A DNA stretch of 63,331 nucleotides from Capnocytophaga sp. oral taxon 863 str. F0517 (GCF_000466425.1 NZ_KE992092.1:1-63331); one strand, 5' to 3'; shown: positions 27,363-36,707, counted from the first letter of the stretch. Notes: generated from the letters alone by a model not told the origin. Program-made: numbers and translations.

Positions 27363-27771
27363 AATCAATCAATATAATAGCTGGTGCACCAAATATCTCC
27401 ACTCCCTGTGAGACACTTATAGAGATATCGGCTACTGAGTTTTTGTTGATATTCCGTTGTCTATTGAAAAAAAATAGAGAAGAGAAAGGAGCCCAACAAG
27501 TTGAATCTATTGTAAGATGTGGATTATTCTTATCAGGATTATGATAGGCAATTCTCTTATCCCACATAATGATGTCATACAAATGTGTCTCATCAAAATT
27601 AGATAAATCTTCTTCAAAGAAGAGAAGTTTATCCTTATCATCTAGAATATAAAGATGTAACTGTGGAAATAATTTCTTGATTGGAGAAAGCAAACTCTTG
27701 CAATAGGCAATATATTGCCCTGCATTCAGTGATCGAGAACGAAACCGAGTGATGATTTCTATAGTATTCAT
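27292..27771 (-). pseudogene. Immunity-protein-like gene, C-terminus replaced by antisense ligA
   Basis: The first 138 or so residues (MNTIEIITRFRSRSLNAGQY to [16 protein letters not shown]) look like a small soluble immunity protein of the polymorphic-toxin type, possibly Imm52; that family call is from memory and weak. From about residue 138 on the frame is read from the antisense strand of the ligA fragment ([11 protein letters not shown]), so the natural C-terminus is lost. It may be non-functional. No toxin gene is seen beside it. Confidence 0.5.
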
Positions 27772-27869
27772 AGTCAGTATTTTTGTTTTTTTATTCTCAC
27801 CTCACTTAGTGATTGTATGTAATATACAAAAAAAGAGCTAAGATATTTATTAATAACACTAAGAAACCT

Positions 27870-28175
27870 TTATAAAAAAGAGATCTTTCCCTTTTTGTAT
27901 ATAGATAGACCAAAAATATTACCTGTATACAAGCAATTAAGACAAGGAAGAAAAGAGAAAAGAAAAAATAAGATAACATAGCCTATTTGATTTTCTTTTA
28001 ATAGAAAAAAATTCTCTATTATCCAAGTTCCTAAAATAAAAAATATCACATGTGATGATATTATAAAACACATGTATTTATACAACCATACTTCTCCTTT
28101 TTCTTCCTTTATAAGAAAAAAAGGGAGTATATAGACCAATAAGGATACAACTATTACTATTACAAATATATACAA
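27870..28175 (-). CDS. Small hydrophobic protein
   Basis: The 101-residue frame has three to four predicted membrane helices (IFVIVIVVSLLVYILPFFLI; CFIISSHVIFFILGTWII; IGYVILFFLFSFLPCL) and a basic C-terminus. The start is TTG, so the true start is unsure. Base use is AT-rich like the immunity-like gene beside it. Not recognised. Confidence 0.45.
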   Translation of the reverse strand: MYIFVIVIVVSLLVYILPFFLIKEEKGEVWLYKYMCFIISSHVIFFILGTWIIENFFLLKENQIGYVILFFLFSFLPCLNCLYTGNIFGLSIYKKGKISFL

Positions 28176-28309
28176 GAATGGTATACGATATAAAATTTAT
28201 AATGAGTGATTTAGTATGCCACAAAGGTGTCATGTTCTAGAATTAGCTGATACTAACCCTATCTCTTAACAAATCCCTTAGTGTCCTTGATTTTTTGATA
28301 ATTTCTCTT

Positions 28310-28336
28310 GCTGGTGTGAGCTTGCAGCTCGTGACC
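28310..28336. repeat. Second palindromic dispersed element (copy A)
   Basis: GCTGGTGTGAGCTTGCAGCT followed by CGTGACC. The reverse complement of 46276-46301 matches it at nearly all positions, and a fragment TGTAGCTCGTGC lies near 2166-2177. Confidence 0.65.
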
Positions 28337-28423
28337 ATTACCAGTAGAGCTTACAGCTCATTTTAAGGAGCTATAAACTCCCTTTATCATAAAGTGCGAA
28401 CTATACTCATACTTCATAAGTAA

Positions 28424-28463
28424 TTTCTCTGTTTTTGGAGAATTTTTCTCGTTTTTGGAGAAT
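28424..28463. repeat. Tandem duplication of a 20-base unit
   Basis: Two copies of a TCTC(T)GTTTTTGGAGAAT unit in a row just downstream of lptD. Each contains complementary TCTC and GAGA ends. May act in 3'-end formation; purely descriptive. Confidence 0.6.
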
Positions 28464-28507
28464 CGGATTTTATTTAGGATTATCGTTTGTAATCTTAGCC
28501 TTACCTC

Positions 28508-31195
28508 TTAATTAAGGATCCTATCAGGAGATTTGTTCTTCTCCCACTTGAGGTCGGAGAGCATAGAGGCCTTTATCCCAATAAAGAAATGCCAGGAGTT
28601 GCGGTCTCCGAAAGGGGAGAAACTGAAAGACATTCGGAAACTGTTCAGGTCGCGCTCAAAACGGAACTGGGTATAGGTGATACCTTTGTCCTTGAAATCG
28701 TAACCGGAGGACATCCCCACTCGGAACTTAGGAGTGAGATCTATATTCCCAGATACCATTAGGGAGTTATTGGATATCATAGGATTACGATTCGAATTGG
28801 CATAGGAGAGCGAATAAGCGAGGGTCAAGTCCCATGGCATAGCAGCGTTGTATAGGCGAGGCTTCTCGTCCTTTTCCTTATCTTTCCCTTCTTCTTCCCC
28901 TTTCATGGGCTTGCTCAGGTCGGTATTCATAGCTGCCCCAAAGAGGTCATCGGCACGGCCTCCAGAAGCAGTATTATCGGTATTGGCGCCCTTCTTGAAA
29001 TTCTTGCTGGAGAAGGTATAATTCAGGGTCATATTGGCATTGGTAAAGCGGAAAAGGCTTCCTCCGTTATTGATATTGAACTTCTCCAACTGTCGGCCAT
29101 TGATATCGATCGCATAGGGGTTGAAAGTAGCCCCGAAGTTGACCCCCAAGGTATTGTTGAAGAGCTGGGTACCTCCAGTCATATTCAGCGGAGAGAAACG
29201 TTTGTTCCTTAGGTCATAACCCGAGGAGAAGTTGAGGCTATTGAGTAGCATCACCTTTTTGGGCTTGGCCTCCTCTATAGAATCTTTGCTTCGTTCCCGT
29301 ACCTTTGCCTCAAAAGTATTGCTCAAAGAGAAGCTCATAGAGCTGGACTCGGTACGGCCAGGTGCCCCATAGAGGCCTCCTTCGAAACGGCTATAATCGC
29401 GATGGGTACCAAAGGCATCGGCTATGTAGTAGTCGTAATATTTGTCAAAAGAAGGGGTATAGCCATAATTCACAGAAGGGCGCATCACATGGCGGATTGC
29501 CTGGATTTTTTTATCTTTTCCAAAATCAAAAGTCCCATAGATAGTCGTTCCCAGTCCCGTCCCGAAGTTATAAGTCATATAGCGATCGAAGCCATTGAGG
29601 GTATCCTTACTCACCTTGTTAGTCAGCTCATTATAATCGTTATACTTGACCGTCTTGAACTGCCAAGTCTCGTTGATTGAAGCGTTCAGCGACATACTGA
29701 CAAACTTGAGTATCTTGAAATTGGTCGATACAGGGATACTATGCCTGAAGCCCGTTTGCCCCTTGTCGAACATCGTCTTGGAGAAAAAGTCCCTATCGGT
29801 GGTATTGTAACGATTGTCTCCCTGTAAGCTATAATTGAAGTTGATATTCTGTATCAAGCCCTTCTTACTCATTCCCTGTTTTACAAAAGGATAGATACGA
29901 TCCATACTCACTCGCAGGGCAGGGAGGGTCATCTGGATACTCTGCGTATTGGTATTCTGAGAGTGAGAAGCGGTAAGGGACAGATTCACCGATGGATAAG
30001 CCGGGAAGGTACGCGAGTAGGAGATGGAAGAGGAGAGTGTATTGTTCAGAAAGTTGGCCGAGTTCTGCTGATTGTATGAGTTCTTATAATAGGTAGAGCT
30101 ACCCAAGTTCACCGAAGAGGAGAAAGTGGAGAGCGGGCTGGACTTACTATCCTGAGAGTGAGACCATTGTATATTATAAATAGAGCTACGGCTATAGTCG
30201 GGAAAGCCCCTTTGGCTATAGATAAGGTTCTCATAGCGCACACTTAGGTTACCGGAATACTTATAGCGCTTGCGATAGGTAGAAGCCCCCCGAAGTCCAT
30301 AGCTTCCGTTGGTATAATAATCCCCAGTAAGGGCTAAGTCCAGATAATCAGAGATGACAAAGTAGTAACCTCCATTTTGGATATAGTAGCCCCTATCGTT
30401 GACCTCCCCAAAAGTAGGAAAGAGGAGCCCAGAGGTACGTGAATCCACCATGGGGTAGTAGGCGAAAGGCAGCGCTATAGGGGTAGGCACCTGAGAGATA
30501 TACATATTGCTGAAGCCGGCAACGATTTTCTTTTTAGGGACAAACTTAGCCTTGCGCAAGCGAATGTAGTAATCAGGGTCATCGAGGTCTTCGGCAGTAG
30601 TGATCATCCCTTCCTTGAAGAAGTAGGTAGAATCATTTTCCTTTTTGATGATTTGGGCACGTATCTTATTCTCATCCTGCGTGGTATAAGCGTTGCGGAT
30701 GATTGCTTTCTTGGTCACATAGTTAAATCGGATCGAGTCGGGTTCGATCACCTGCTCTGCCTGCTTGAATACCGGCGCCTGTACCAGCTCCCCTACACTA
30801 TCCTTGATACGACCTGCGTAGGCCTCGCGCTTCTTATAATCGATGACACTAATCCCCGCCTTCAGGTCAGTATCCTCATAAGTAATCTGAGATTGGTTAT
30901 AGAGCGATACCTTGTTGAGCGATCGGCTGATGACCACACTGTCCTTGGCGTGATAGCGCACCACATCGGTAAGGGTCGATTTTCGTTTGGGCAAAGAATC
31001 CCGCTTGAGCGTATCGGCACCTTCCTTGGGGGGAATAGCAAGAGAATCTGGCTTAGTGAGCGAGTCCAAAGGAGGAAAAACCTCCACTAAGGGGGTACGA
31101 ATAGCCCAAGACCTATTCAGCCCTTGCTGGGCTGAAAGTCCTATAAAACAAGCCATCGTACTAAGGTATAAGATATATTTTTTGTATCTTTGCAA
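28508..31195 (-). CDS. lptD: LPS-assembly outer-membrane protein LptD
   Basis: The 895-residue protein has a signal sequence ending GLSAQQ, an OstA/LptD-type N-terminal domain (VSLYNQSQITYEDTDLKAGI ... VVAGFSNMYIS and PIALPFAYYPMV) and a long beta-barrel. It would insert lipopolysaccharide into the outer leaflet. The divergent pairing with an amidase gene is common in Bacteroidota. The only start in frame before the signal is TTG at 31195, which overlaps a plus-strand TATCTTTG box, so the true start needs checking. Confidence 0.88.
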   Translation of the reverse strand: MQRYKKYILYLSTMACFIGLSAQQGLNRSWAIRTPLVEVFPPLDSLTKPDSLAIPPKEGADTLKRDSLPKRKSTLTDVVRYHAKDSVVISRSLNKVSLYNQSQITYEDTDLKAGISVIDYKKREAYAGRIKDSVGELVQAPVFKQAEQVIEPDSIRFNYVTKKAIIRNAYTTQDENKIRAQIIKKENDSTYFFKEGMITTAEDLDDPDYYIRLRKAKFVPKKKIVAGFSNMYISQVPTPIALPFAYYPMVDSRTSGLLFPTFGEVNDRGYYIQNGGYYFVISDYLDLALTGDYYTNGSYGLRGASTYRKRYKYSGNLSVRYENLIYSQRGFPDYSRSSIYNIQWSHSQDSKSSPLSTFSSSVNLGSSTYYKNSYNQQNSANFLNNTLSSSISYSRTFPAYPSVNLSLTASHSQNTNTQSIQMTLPALRVSMDRIYPFVKQGMSKKGLIQNINFNYSLQGDNRYNTTDRDFFSKTMFDKGQTGFRHSIPVSTNFKILKFVSMSLNASINETWQFKTVKYNDYNELTNKVSKDTLNGFDRYMTYNFGTGLGTTIYGTFDFGKDKKIQAIRHVMRPSVNYGYTPSFDKYYDYYIADAFGTHRDYSRFEGGLYGAPGRTESSSMSFSLSNTFEAKVRERSKDSIEEAKPKKVMLLNSLNFSSGYDLRNKRFSPLNMTGGTQLFNNTLGVNFGATFNPYAIDINGRQLEKFNINNGGSLFRFTNANMTLNYTFSSKNFKKGANTDNTASGGRADDLFGAAMNTDLSKPMKGEEEGKDKEKDEKPRLYNAAMPWDLTLAYSLSYANSNRNPMISNNSLMVSGNIDLTPKFRVGMSSGYDFKDKGITYTQFRFERDLNSFRMSFSFSPFGDRNSWHFFIGIKASMLSDLKWEKNKSPDRILN

Positions 31196-31243
31196 AATAT
31201 AAACGAGCCAGTGTGTGGATTCAACATTTTTTATTTACCTTTG
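31185..31243 (+). promoter_or_regulatory. Two possible -7 boxes for the amidase gene
   Basis: TATCTTTG at 31185-31192 and TACCTTTG at 31236-31243. The second gives a leader of about 125 bases before the ATG at 31374. Confidence 0.5.
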
Positions 31244-31373
31244 CATTTTGAAAATCAAAGTTTTAAGCAATAGGTAAAGACTTTATTTTCAGAGGTCAAA
31301 CTTACGGATATTTTTTGTATCACGAAAGCGATAAAGGAAGTTTGTGAATGTTTTTAAAGAAATTTTATAATTA

Positions 31374-32399
31374 ATGAAAAAATATTTTTTCTATATCTTT
31401 TTACTTTTTTCTCTCTCTATCGAGGCACAGACGGAGCCTTTTAAGATTGTTTTGGATGCGGGACATGGAGGAAAAGACCCCGGAAAGGTGCATAAGAAAA
31501 TCTATGAAAAGGATATCGTACTGAAAATCATCTTATTGTTAGGCAAAGAATTAGAGAAAGATCCCCTCTTCAAGGTAATCTATACCCGGCGAGATGACCA
31601 CTTCATAGAGCTATATGAGCGCGGGACTATTGCCAACAAGGCGAAGGCTGATCTTTTCGTATCGGTACATTGTAACTCCTCTCCGAGCAAGGATGCCCAT
31701 GGTTCGGAATCCTATGTATTGGGCTTACATGTCAATGACATCAACTTTGAGGTTGCCAAGGAGGAAAACCAGGTGATTTTCTTGGAAAAAGACTATAAAG
31801 AACGCTATGCTGGCTACGATATTAATTCGCCCGAATCCTTCATAGGGCTTTCTATCATGCAAGAGGAATACCTCGAACAGAGCATTCAGGCAGCCAAGCG
31901 GGTACAATCCTCCTTAGCCGAGAACACCCAGCGCCGTGACCGTGGCGTGAAGCAGGCCGGCTTTATCGTACTTCACCAAACCTATATGCCTGCCCTGCTG
32001 ATAGAAACTGGCTTTTTGAGCAATCAAGAGGAGCGCGAGTACCTCAACTCCATCGCTGGACAACAACAGATTGCCATCAGTATTGCTAAGGCTATCAAAA
32101 ACTATTACCATTGGCTAAAGAACAACAGCCAGCTTAGCAAGGAAGCCGCTGCGGCTGCTCGTGGTGATATGTACTACCGTATCCAAATCGCTACCAGCAA
32201 CAAGGATTTGGCTGCGGTACCCTCCAACTTCAAAGGACTTAGCCCCATTCTCAAAGAAAAGATAGGTAACGCCTTCCGCTACTATTATGGCAAGGAAACC
32301 GACCTGAAGAAAATGGAAAATCTACTACAAATCGCTAAGAAAAAGGGCTTCACCGATGCCTTTATCGTAACCTTTATCAGTGGGAGGAGAGCAAACTAA
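31374..32399 (+). CDS. N-acetylmuramoyl-L-alanine amidase (Amidase_3)
   Basis: The 341-residue protein has a signal peptide (ending SIEAQ) and a zinc amidase domain with IVLDAGHGGKDPG (His), the YEKDIVL glutamate, FVSVHCNSS (His) and LIETGFLSN (catalytic Glu). The C-terminal part from about 265 (YYRIQIATSNKDLAAVPSNF) is an SPOR-like or related segment. It cleaves the peptide from peptidoglycan in the periplasm, as AmiC does in cell separation. Confidence 0.92.
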   Translation: MKKYFFYIFLLFSLSIEAQTEPFKIVLDAGHGGKDPGKVHKKIYEKDIVLKIILLLGKELEKDPLFKVIYTRRDDHFIELYERGTIANKAKADLFVSVHCNSSPSKDAHGSESYVLGLHVNDINFEVAKEENQVIFLEKDYKERYAGYDINSPESFIGLSIMQEEYLEQSIQAAKRVQSSLAENTQRRDRGVKQAGFIVLHQTYMPALLIETGFLSNQEEREYLNSIAGQQQIAISIAKAIKNYYHWLKNNSQLSKEAAAAARGDMYYRIQIATSNKDLAAVPSNFKGLSPILKEKIGNAFRYYYGKETDLKKMENLLQIAKKKGFTDAFIVTFISGRRAN

Positions 32400-32449
32400 A
32401 AAGTGAAAAGTGAAAAGTGAAAAACTAACAACTAACCACCACTAAAACT

Positions 32450-33079
32450 GTGAATAAAAATGAACTTAAAGATGTCCTTTGCGGAGCGAGCCAAGTTAGC
32501 TATGGAGCTCCTATCCAAGCAATCGCCTGTTACCTTAAAAGAGGCCAGATCTCAGGCTATAAGAGTCAAGAACCGAAGTCAATCAAGGAAGAAGAAACAG
32601 AGAGACTCTGTCAGTGGATAGAGGAGCACCACTTTTGGTATTCTTCTATTGATATTGCCAACTTTGTATCTGCTGGAGCCGAACAAAAAGTCTATTTAGA
32701 TGGAGAAAAAGATGTTTTAAAACTTAATGACAGCATCTATTATGCTTCATGGCTGGATTATTTGTATAATCTTTTGCTTAATAACTATCTTTTTCCTGAT
32801 ACTGCCTATGAACTTTTAGGCTTTTACAGAGAAAATAAGACCCTATATGCCGTAGTGAGACAATCCTTTGTGAAAGAGAATGAACCTACTTCTTTAGAAA
32901 AAGTAAAAACCTATTTAAAAAATAATGGTTTTGAGACTATTCGCAACAATGATTATAGAAATAGAAAATTAGGCATTATTTTAGAAGACCTACACGATGA
33001 AAATGTTCTAACTAAAGATGGAGTCTTATTTTTTATTGATACTGTCTTCTATTTAGAGAGTGACTTTTGGAATGATTAG
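32450..33079 (+). CDS. Polyvalent-protein-type kinase-like domain protein
   Basis: The 209-residue protein resembles the kinase-like domain found in phage polyvalent proteins: a loop SAGAEQKVYLDGEKDVLKLND carrying a lysine, a hinge-like stretch LLGFYRENKTLYAVVRQSFV, and a catalytic-loop-like LEDLHDENVLTKDG ending FIDTVFYL. A GTG start at 32450 directly follows an AACTAACCACCACTAAAACT repeat tract; the nearby ATG is out of frame. It is a stand-alone domain with no phage genes beside it. Function unknown. Confidence 0.65.
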   Translation: MNKNELKDVLCGASQVSYGAPIQAIACYLKRGQISGYKSQEPKSIKEEETERLCQWIEEHHFWYSSIDIANFVSAGAEQKVYLDGEKDVLKLNDSIYYASWLDYLYNLLLNNYLFPDTAYELLGFYRENKTLYAVVRQSFVKENEPTSLEKVKTYLKNNGFETIRNNDYRNRKLGIILEDLHDENVLTKDGVLFFIDTVFYLESDFWND

Positions 33080-33118
33080 CACCTCTTACAAACTATAAAC
33101 CCTATAATTCTAAAAGCA

Positions 33119-33991
33119 ATGAACAACGCAGAACTTATTGTCTCTGGAGAGGGACGTATCTATCACCTGAATATTCATGCCGAGGATATCGCCTCTACCA
33201 TTCTCTTGGTAGGTGACCCACAACGAGTACCTATGGTGAGTGCTCATTTCGACAAAGTAACATTCACCGCTCACAAACGGGAATTTGTCACCCATACAGG
33301 CTATCTGAATGGCAAACGTATCTCGGTGGTTTCCACAGGGATAGGCCCCGATAATATAGATATCGTGCTCAATGAAATAGATGCACTCTTCAATATTGAC
33401 TTCGAGCGCAGAGTTGCCAAGGAAGTACATACGCCCTTAACCTTCATTCGCTTAGGTACTTCTGGAAGTTTGCAAGCCGATATTCCTGTAGATAGCATTG
33501 TCCTTTCGGCTTTTGGCTTGGGCATGGACAACCTTCTACACTCCTACAAAGATAGCCCTAAGGTACGTGAGCAAGCCATGGAAGAAGCCTTTATCGCTCA
33601 TACCCAATGGTATATGGACAAGGGACACCCCTATATTGTAAAAGGAAGTGAGGCACTCTTGCAGCGGTTCGACTCTCCTGCCGTTTTCAAGGGAATTACC
33701 GCTACTGCCCCAGGCTTCTATGCCCCTCAAGGCAGAAGACTGCGCCTTACACCTCAAGACGACCAACTCAATGAGAAATTAGCCTCCTATTGCTTTGAAA
33801 GCCATCGTGTTACCAATATGGAGATGGAGACTGCCGCTATCTATGGTCTTAGCAAGCTCTTAGGTCATCAGGCACTGTCCATGAACGCTATCATCGCCAA
33901 CCGCCCCGCAGGTACCTTCTCCGCAGATCCTGGAAAAGCGGTGGAGAAACTGATACAATATGCACTTTCTATAGTGACCAATGACCAATGA
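33119..33991 (+). CDS. Nucleoside phosphorylase (uridine phosphorylase-like)
   Basis: The 290-residue protein has the PNP/UDP family motifs LVGDPQRVPMVSAHFD, VVSTGIGPDNIDIVL, TSGSLQADIPVDS and TNMEMETAAIYGL. It splits nucleosides with phosphate for base salvage; whether uridine or another nucleoside is preferred cannot be told. The last residues VTNDQ and the stop lie in a repeat tract identical over 20 bases to the end of the tolC-like gene at 2121-2140. Confidence 0.88.
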   Translation: MNNAELIVSGEGRIYHLNIHAEDIASTILLVGDPQRVPMVSAHFDKVTFTAHKREFVTHTGYLNGKRISVVSTGIGPDNIDIVLNEIDALFNIDFERRVAKEVHTPLTFIRLGTSGSLQADIPVDSIVLSAFGLGMDNLLHSYKDSPKVREQAMEEAFIAHTQWYMDKGHPYIVKGSEALLQRFDSPAVFKGITATAPGFYAPQGRRLRLTPQDDQLNEKLASYCFESHRVTNMEMETAAIYGLSKLLGHQALSMNAIIANRPAGTFSADPGKAVEKLIQYALSIVTNDQ

Positions 33992-34032
33992 CAAGTGACT
34001 AATGATGAGTGACAAGTACTAATAACTAATGA
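33973..34032. repeat. Simple repeat tract at gene end
   Basis: AGTGACCAATGACCAATGAC and following GTGACTAATGATGAGTGAC units cover the last codons and stop of the phosphorylase gene and run into the terminator. Confidence 0.85.
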
Positions 34033-34033
34033 T

Positions 34034-34065
34034 AAAAAAATCCTCACGGGTGGTGAGGATTTTTT
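34034..34065. terminator. Bidirectional intrinsic terminator
   Basis: Stem ATCCTCAC / GTGAGGAT with a five-base loop, A7 before and T6 after. It would end the phosphorylase transcript on the plus strand and a possible small RNA (from about 34204) on the minus strand. Confidence 0.9.
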
Positions 34066-34204
34066 ACTTAAAACTAACTGATTTCTAATGAGGTTAAAAC
34101 AACTGATATAAAAACACTAAAAAAGAACTTGCTCATTAGAAAAACGTAATGGAAATGAAATACTAAAAACATTCCTTTACAGGCGGATTTTTACATCCAA
34201 ACAA
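34034..34204 (-). ncRNA. Candidate small RNA with promoter and terminator
   Basis: On the minus strand, TTG (34238-34240), a 19-base spacer and TATCTTTG (34211-34218) make a consensus promoter with no gene behind it. About 170 bases on lies an intrinsic terminator (34065-34034). In between, TTTCTAATGAG and CTCATTAGAAA (34133-34143 and 34082-34092) form an 11-bp stem. A 32-codon hydrophobic frame starting MFLVFHFHYVFLM is also possible, so a short peptide cannot be excluded. Confidence 0.45.
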
Positions 34205-34432
34205 CAACAGTGCAAAGATATAAATTTTTTCTGAATAAACAAGCGTTATTTTTAATTATTTTAAATAAAAGTTTTTACTCATTGATTATCAATTAGTTAC
34301 AACTCAACACTACCGACTTAACCCCTACAAGTAGGTATGTTACGCTCGCTGGTATCCGAGCATGTGAATAAAAAATATTTTTTATTTTTCCCAAAGATAT
34401 TGTACTTTTGCACTTAGAAGTAACGACCACAG
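34066..34432. other. Intergenic region upstream of FUSC gene
   Basis: Apart from the minus-strand small-RNA candidate it holds the plus-strand box TACTTTTG at 34403-34410, 22 bases before the FUSC ATG. No other gene seen. Confidence 0.6.
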
Positions 34433-36679
34433 ATGAAACGACTTGATTTTTTAGATTTTCTCAAGAGCTACGCCTTCGTTATTGGGGTAATGAAGTCCTT
34501 CGCTATTCTTACCTGCGCTATAGCAGGGTGGCTGTTGGGCGGTGTATATATATCGGCAGGGCTTACTGCGGCTACGACCATTATCATGATTGCCCCAAGT
34601 GATATCCCTGGTAACCGCAAGCACCACTTAGGCGGGATTGCCATTGCTACCCTTTTTGTGGCTATTAGCTCCGTATCGGTGAATTTCGTTCATGCCTATG
34701 GTTCGCTGTGGCAGCTGCTGACCGTCATGGCCATACTGACCTTTTGCTATGCTTATATCTCCCTCTATGGGGCGAGGGCAGCGATGGTCTCTATTGCGGG
34801 GATCTTCACCCTCACCTTGGCCTTGGTGCGCCCCCAGCAGGGGATCCAGATCCTCTACAATGCGCTGTATATCTTTATGGCAGGGGCTTGGTATATCTTT
34901 TTAGTTCGGGTACTGATGTGGATTCGTCCGCGCCAATATAGCGAGCAGCTCTTAGCCCAGTGCATGACCCTTACGGCTAGATATTTGCAGACCCGCGCCT
35001 TGCTCATTCGCAATACTGCTCACCGTGTGGCCAATAAGCAAGTACTCCTCTCCCTACAATCCTCCCTGAATGAGGAATATGAGAAGCTACGCGCGGTGCT
35101 TTTGGATTCCCGTTCCAAATCAGGTAAGACCAACTACTTACAACGCCAGTTCCTTATCTTTATCGAGATGGTGGATATCTTCGAATTGGCCATTGCCAAC
35201 CCTATCCCCTATGAAAAAGTGGATAAATATACCCAAAAGAACGCTGTTTTCTTTGAGAAATATACCCACTTCTTAGAGGAAATCTCCCAAATTCTCCTTA
35301 AAATGGCCGAGTATATAGGGGAAAGAAAGAAAGGTACCTTCTCCATTAGCCTTAAAAGCCTTTTGGAAAAGCAATTGGAGTTCAAGCAGGCTTATATCGC
35401 TATCAGTCAGGAAGGTTCTTTCTCCGAAGAACAGATGCTTTTGGAGAAAATGTACCACTATTTGGCCAAGCAGACCCAAAATATCTATAACGTACAACAG
35501 ATATTCAACAATTACTATACCCAGGAGGTGAGTTTCCGCGATGAGAAGAGCTACCGCCGCTTTGTCAGTGTGGACAACTACTCCATCAAGCGCTTGGCCG
35601 ACCACTTTTCGTTTCAGTCGTCTTTTTTCCGCCATGCCTTGCGCTTGGCCATTGTAACGGTAGTGGGATACCTTATCGGGGAAGCCTTTGAGGTACAGAA
35701 CCCCCATTGGATTCTCTTTACCGTATATGTGATCATGCGTCCTGGCTATGGCCTTACCCTAAGTCGCTCCAAGGACAGAGCTTTGGGTACGCTTATCGGG
35801 GCGGGATTTGCTTTTATCTTGGTCTATATCTGTCAGTTTGTCCTACACTTGGACTACGAGATTTACAAATATATCTATGGGCTAACCATTCTCATGAGTA
35901 TGCCCTTTGGTTATGGGCTATTGCAGGAGAATTTCAGTATAAGTGCGATTTTCCTCACCCTCTACATTGTCTTAGCTTATGCACTCTTTGTCCCCAATGC
36001 GATGAGCGTGGTTCAGTACCGTGTGGTGGATACCCTGATTGCCTTTGCCCTTTCGGTGAGTGCCAACTACCTGCTCTTCCCCTCATGGGAGCATAAGAAC
36101 TACAACCTACTGATTATCAAAAGCCTTAGAGCCAATTTAGGTTATACCAATGAGCTAATCAAACGGGCAGACAAGCCTGAAATCACCACCGAGTACAAGG
36201 TAGCCCGTAAGAAGGCTTTCTTAGCTTTGGCCAACCTGAATGCGGGTTTGCAGCGTATGCTCCAGGAGCCTAAGTCTCAGCGGAAGAACTACAACGTCTG
36301 CAACGAGATACAGGTGCTTCAGCAGGATTTCCTCTCCTGCGTAGCGACCCTTAGCACCCAGCTTGTTGAGCCCCCCTCCCCTATTGTCCGTGACCTTTTT
36401 GTTCGCGCCATACAGGAGATACAGCACAAGCTACAGCACTGTGTAGCCCTCTTGGATGGCAAGCTGGATGAAGAAATACGCCCCTTTGACCCCCAAGTCT
36501 TCTACGAAATCCGCCAGACAACCCTTGAGCTATTTGCTGAGCAAGACAAAACCAATGCTGTCGATAGCCCCTTAGCCGCCATTCGCCCCCAAGAGATGCT
36601 CTTTTTTACCGAACAGCTGAACTACCTAAGGGAACTGACCGAGAATATTGAAAGACTCATTGGGCAGTTGGGTAATTAG
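34433..36679 (+). CDS. FUSC family inner-membrane protein (YccS/YhfK-like)
   Basis: The 748-residue protein has two blocks of membrane helices (about 10-170 and 400-540), each followed by a cytosolic helical domain, the layout of the YccS/YhfK family. The second block has the FUSC signature NPHWILFTVYVIMRPGYG followed by LTLSRSKDRALGTLIG. Relatives are thought to be aromatic-acid or drug exporters; substrate unknown. Stands alone with its own -7 box at 34403-34410. Confidence 0.87.
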   Translation: MKRLDFLDFLKSYAFVIGVMKSFAILTCAIAGWLLGGVYISAGLTAATTIIMIAPSDIPGNRKHHLGGIAIATLFVAISSVSVNFVHAYGSLWQLLTVMAILTFCYAYISLYGARAAMVSIAGIFTLTLALVRPQQGIQILYNALYIFMAGAWYIFLVRVLMWIRPRQYSEQLLAQCMTLTARYLQTRALLIRNTAHRVANKQVLLSLQSSLNEEYEKLRAVLLDSRSKSGKTNYLQRQFLIFIEMVDIFELAIANPIPYEKVDKYTQKNAVFFEKYTHFLEEISQILLKMAEYIGERKKGTFSISLKSLLEKQLEFKQAYIAISQEGSFSEEQMLLEKMYHYLAKQTQNIYNVQQIFNNYYTQEVSFRDEKSYRRFVSVDNYSIKRLADHFSFQSSFFRHALRLAIVTVVGYLIGEAFEVQNPHWILFTVYVIMRPGYGLTLSRSKDRALGTLIGAGFAFILVYICQFVLHLDYEIYKYIYGLTILMSMPFGYGLLQENFSISAIFLTLYIVLAYALFVPNAMSVVQYRVVDTLIAFALSVSANYLLFPSWEHKNYNLLIIKSLRANLGYTNELIKRADKPEITTEYKVARKKAFLALANLNAGLQRMLQEPKSQRKNYNVCNEIQVLQQDFLSCVATLSTQLVEPPSPIVRDLFVRAIQEIQHKLQHCVALLDGKLDEEIRPFDPQVFYEIRQTTLELFAEQDKTNAVDSPLAAIRPQEMLFFTEQLNYLRELTENIERLIGQLGN

Positions 36680-36707
36680 GTAATGAGTCAATATGCCAAT
36701 TAGCTAA

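Larger units (their letters stand above)
28176..28507. other. Intergenic region with repeats
   Basis: No gene seen. Contains a palindromic GAGCTTGCAGCTCG element (28310-28336), further AGCT-centred hairpin pieces to about 28375, and a 20-base tandem duplication (TTTCTC-GTTTTTGGAGAAT type) at 28424-28463 before the lptD stop. Confidence 0.6.

Noticed and set aside
28424-28463. CRISPR-like repeat
   Set aside because: Only two adjacent copies and no spacer of constant length.
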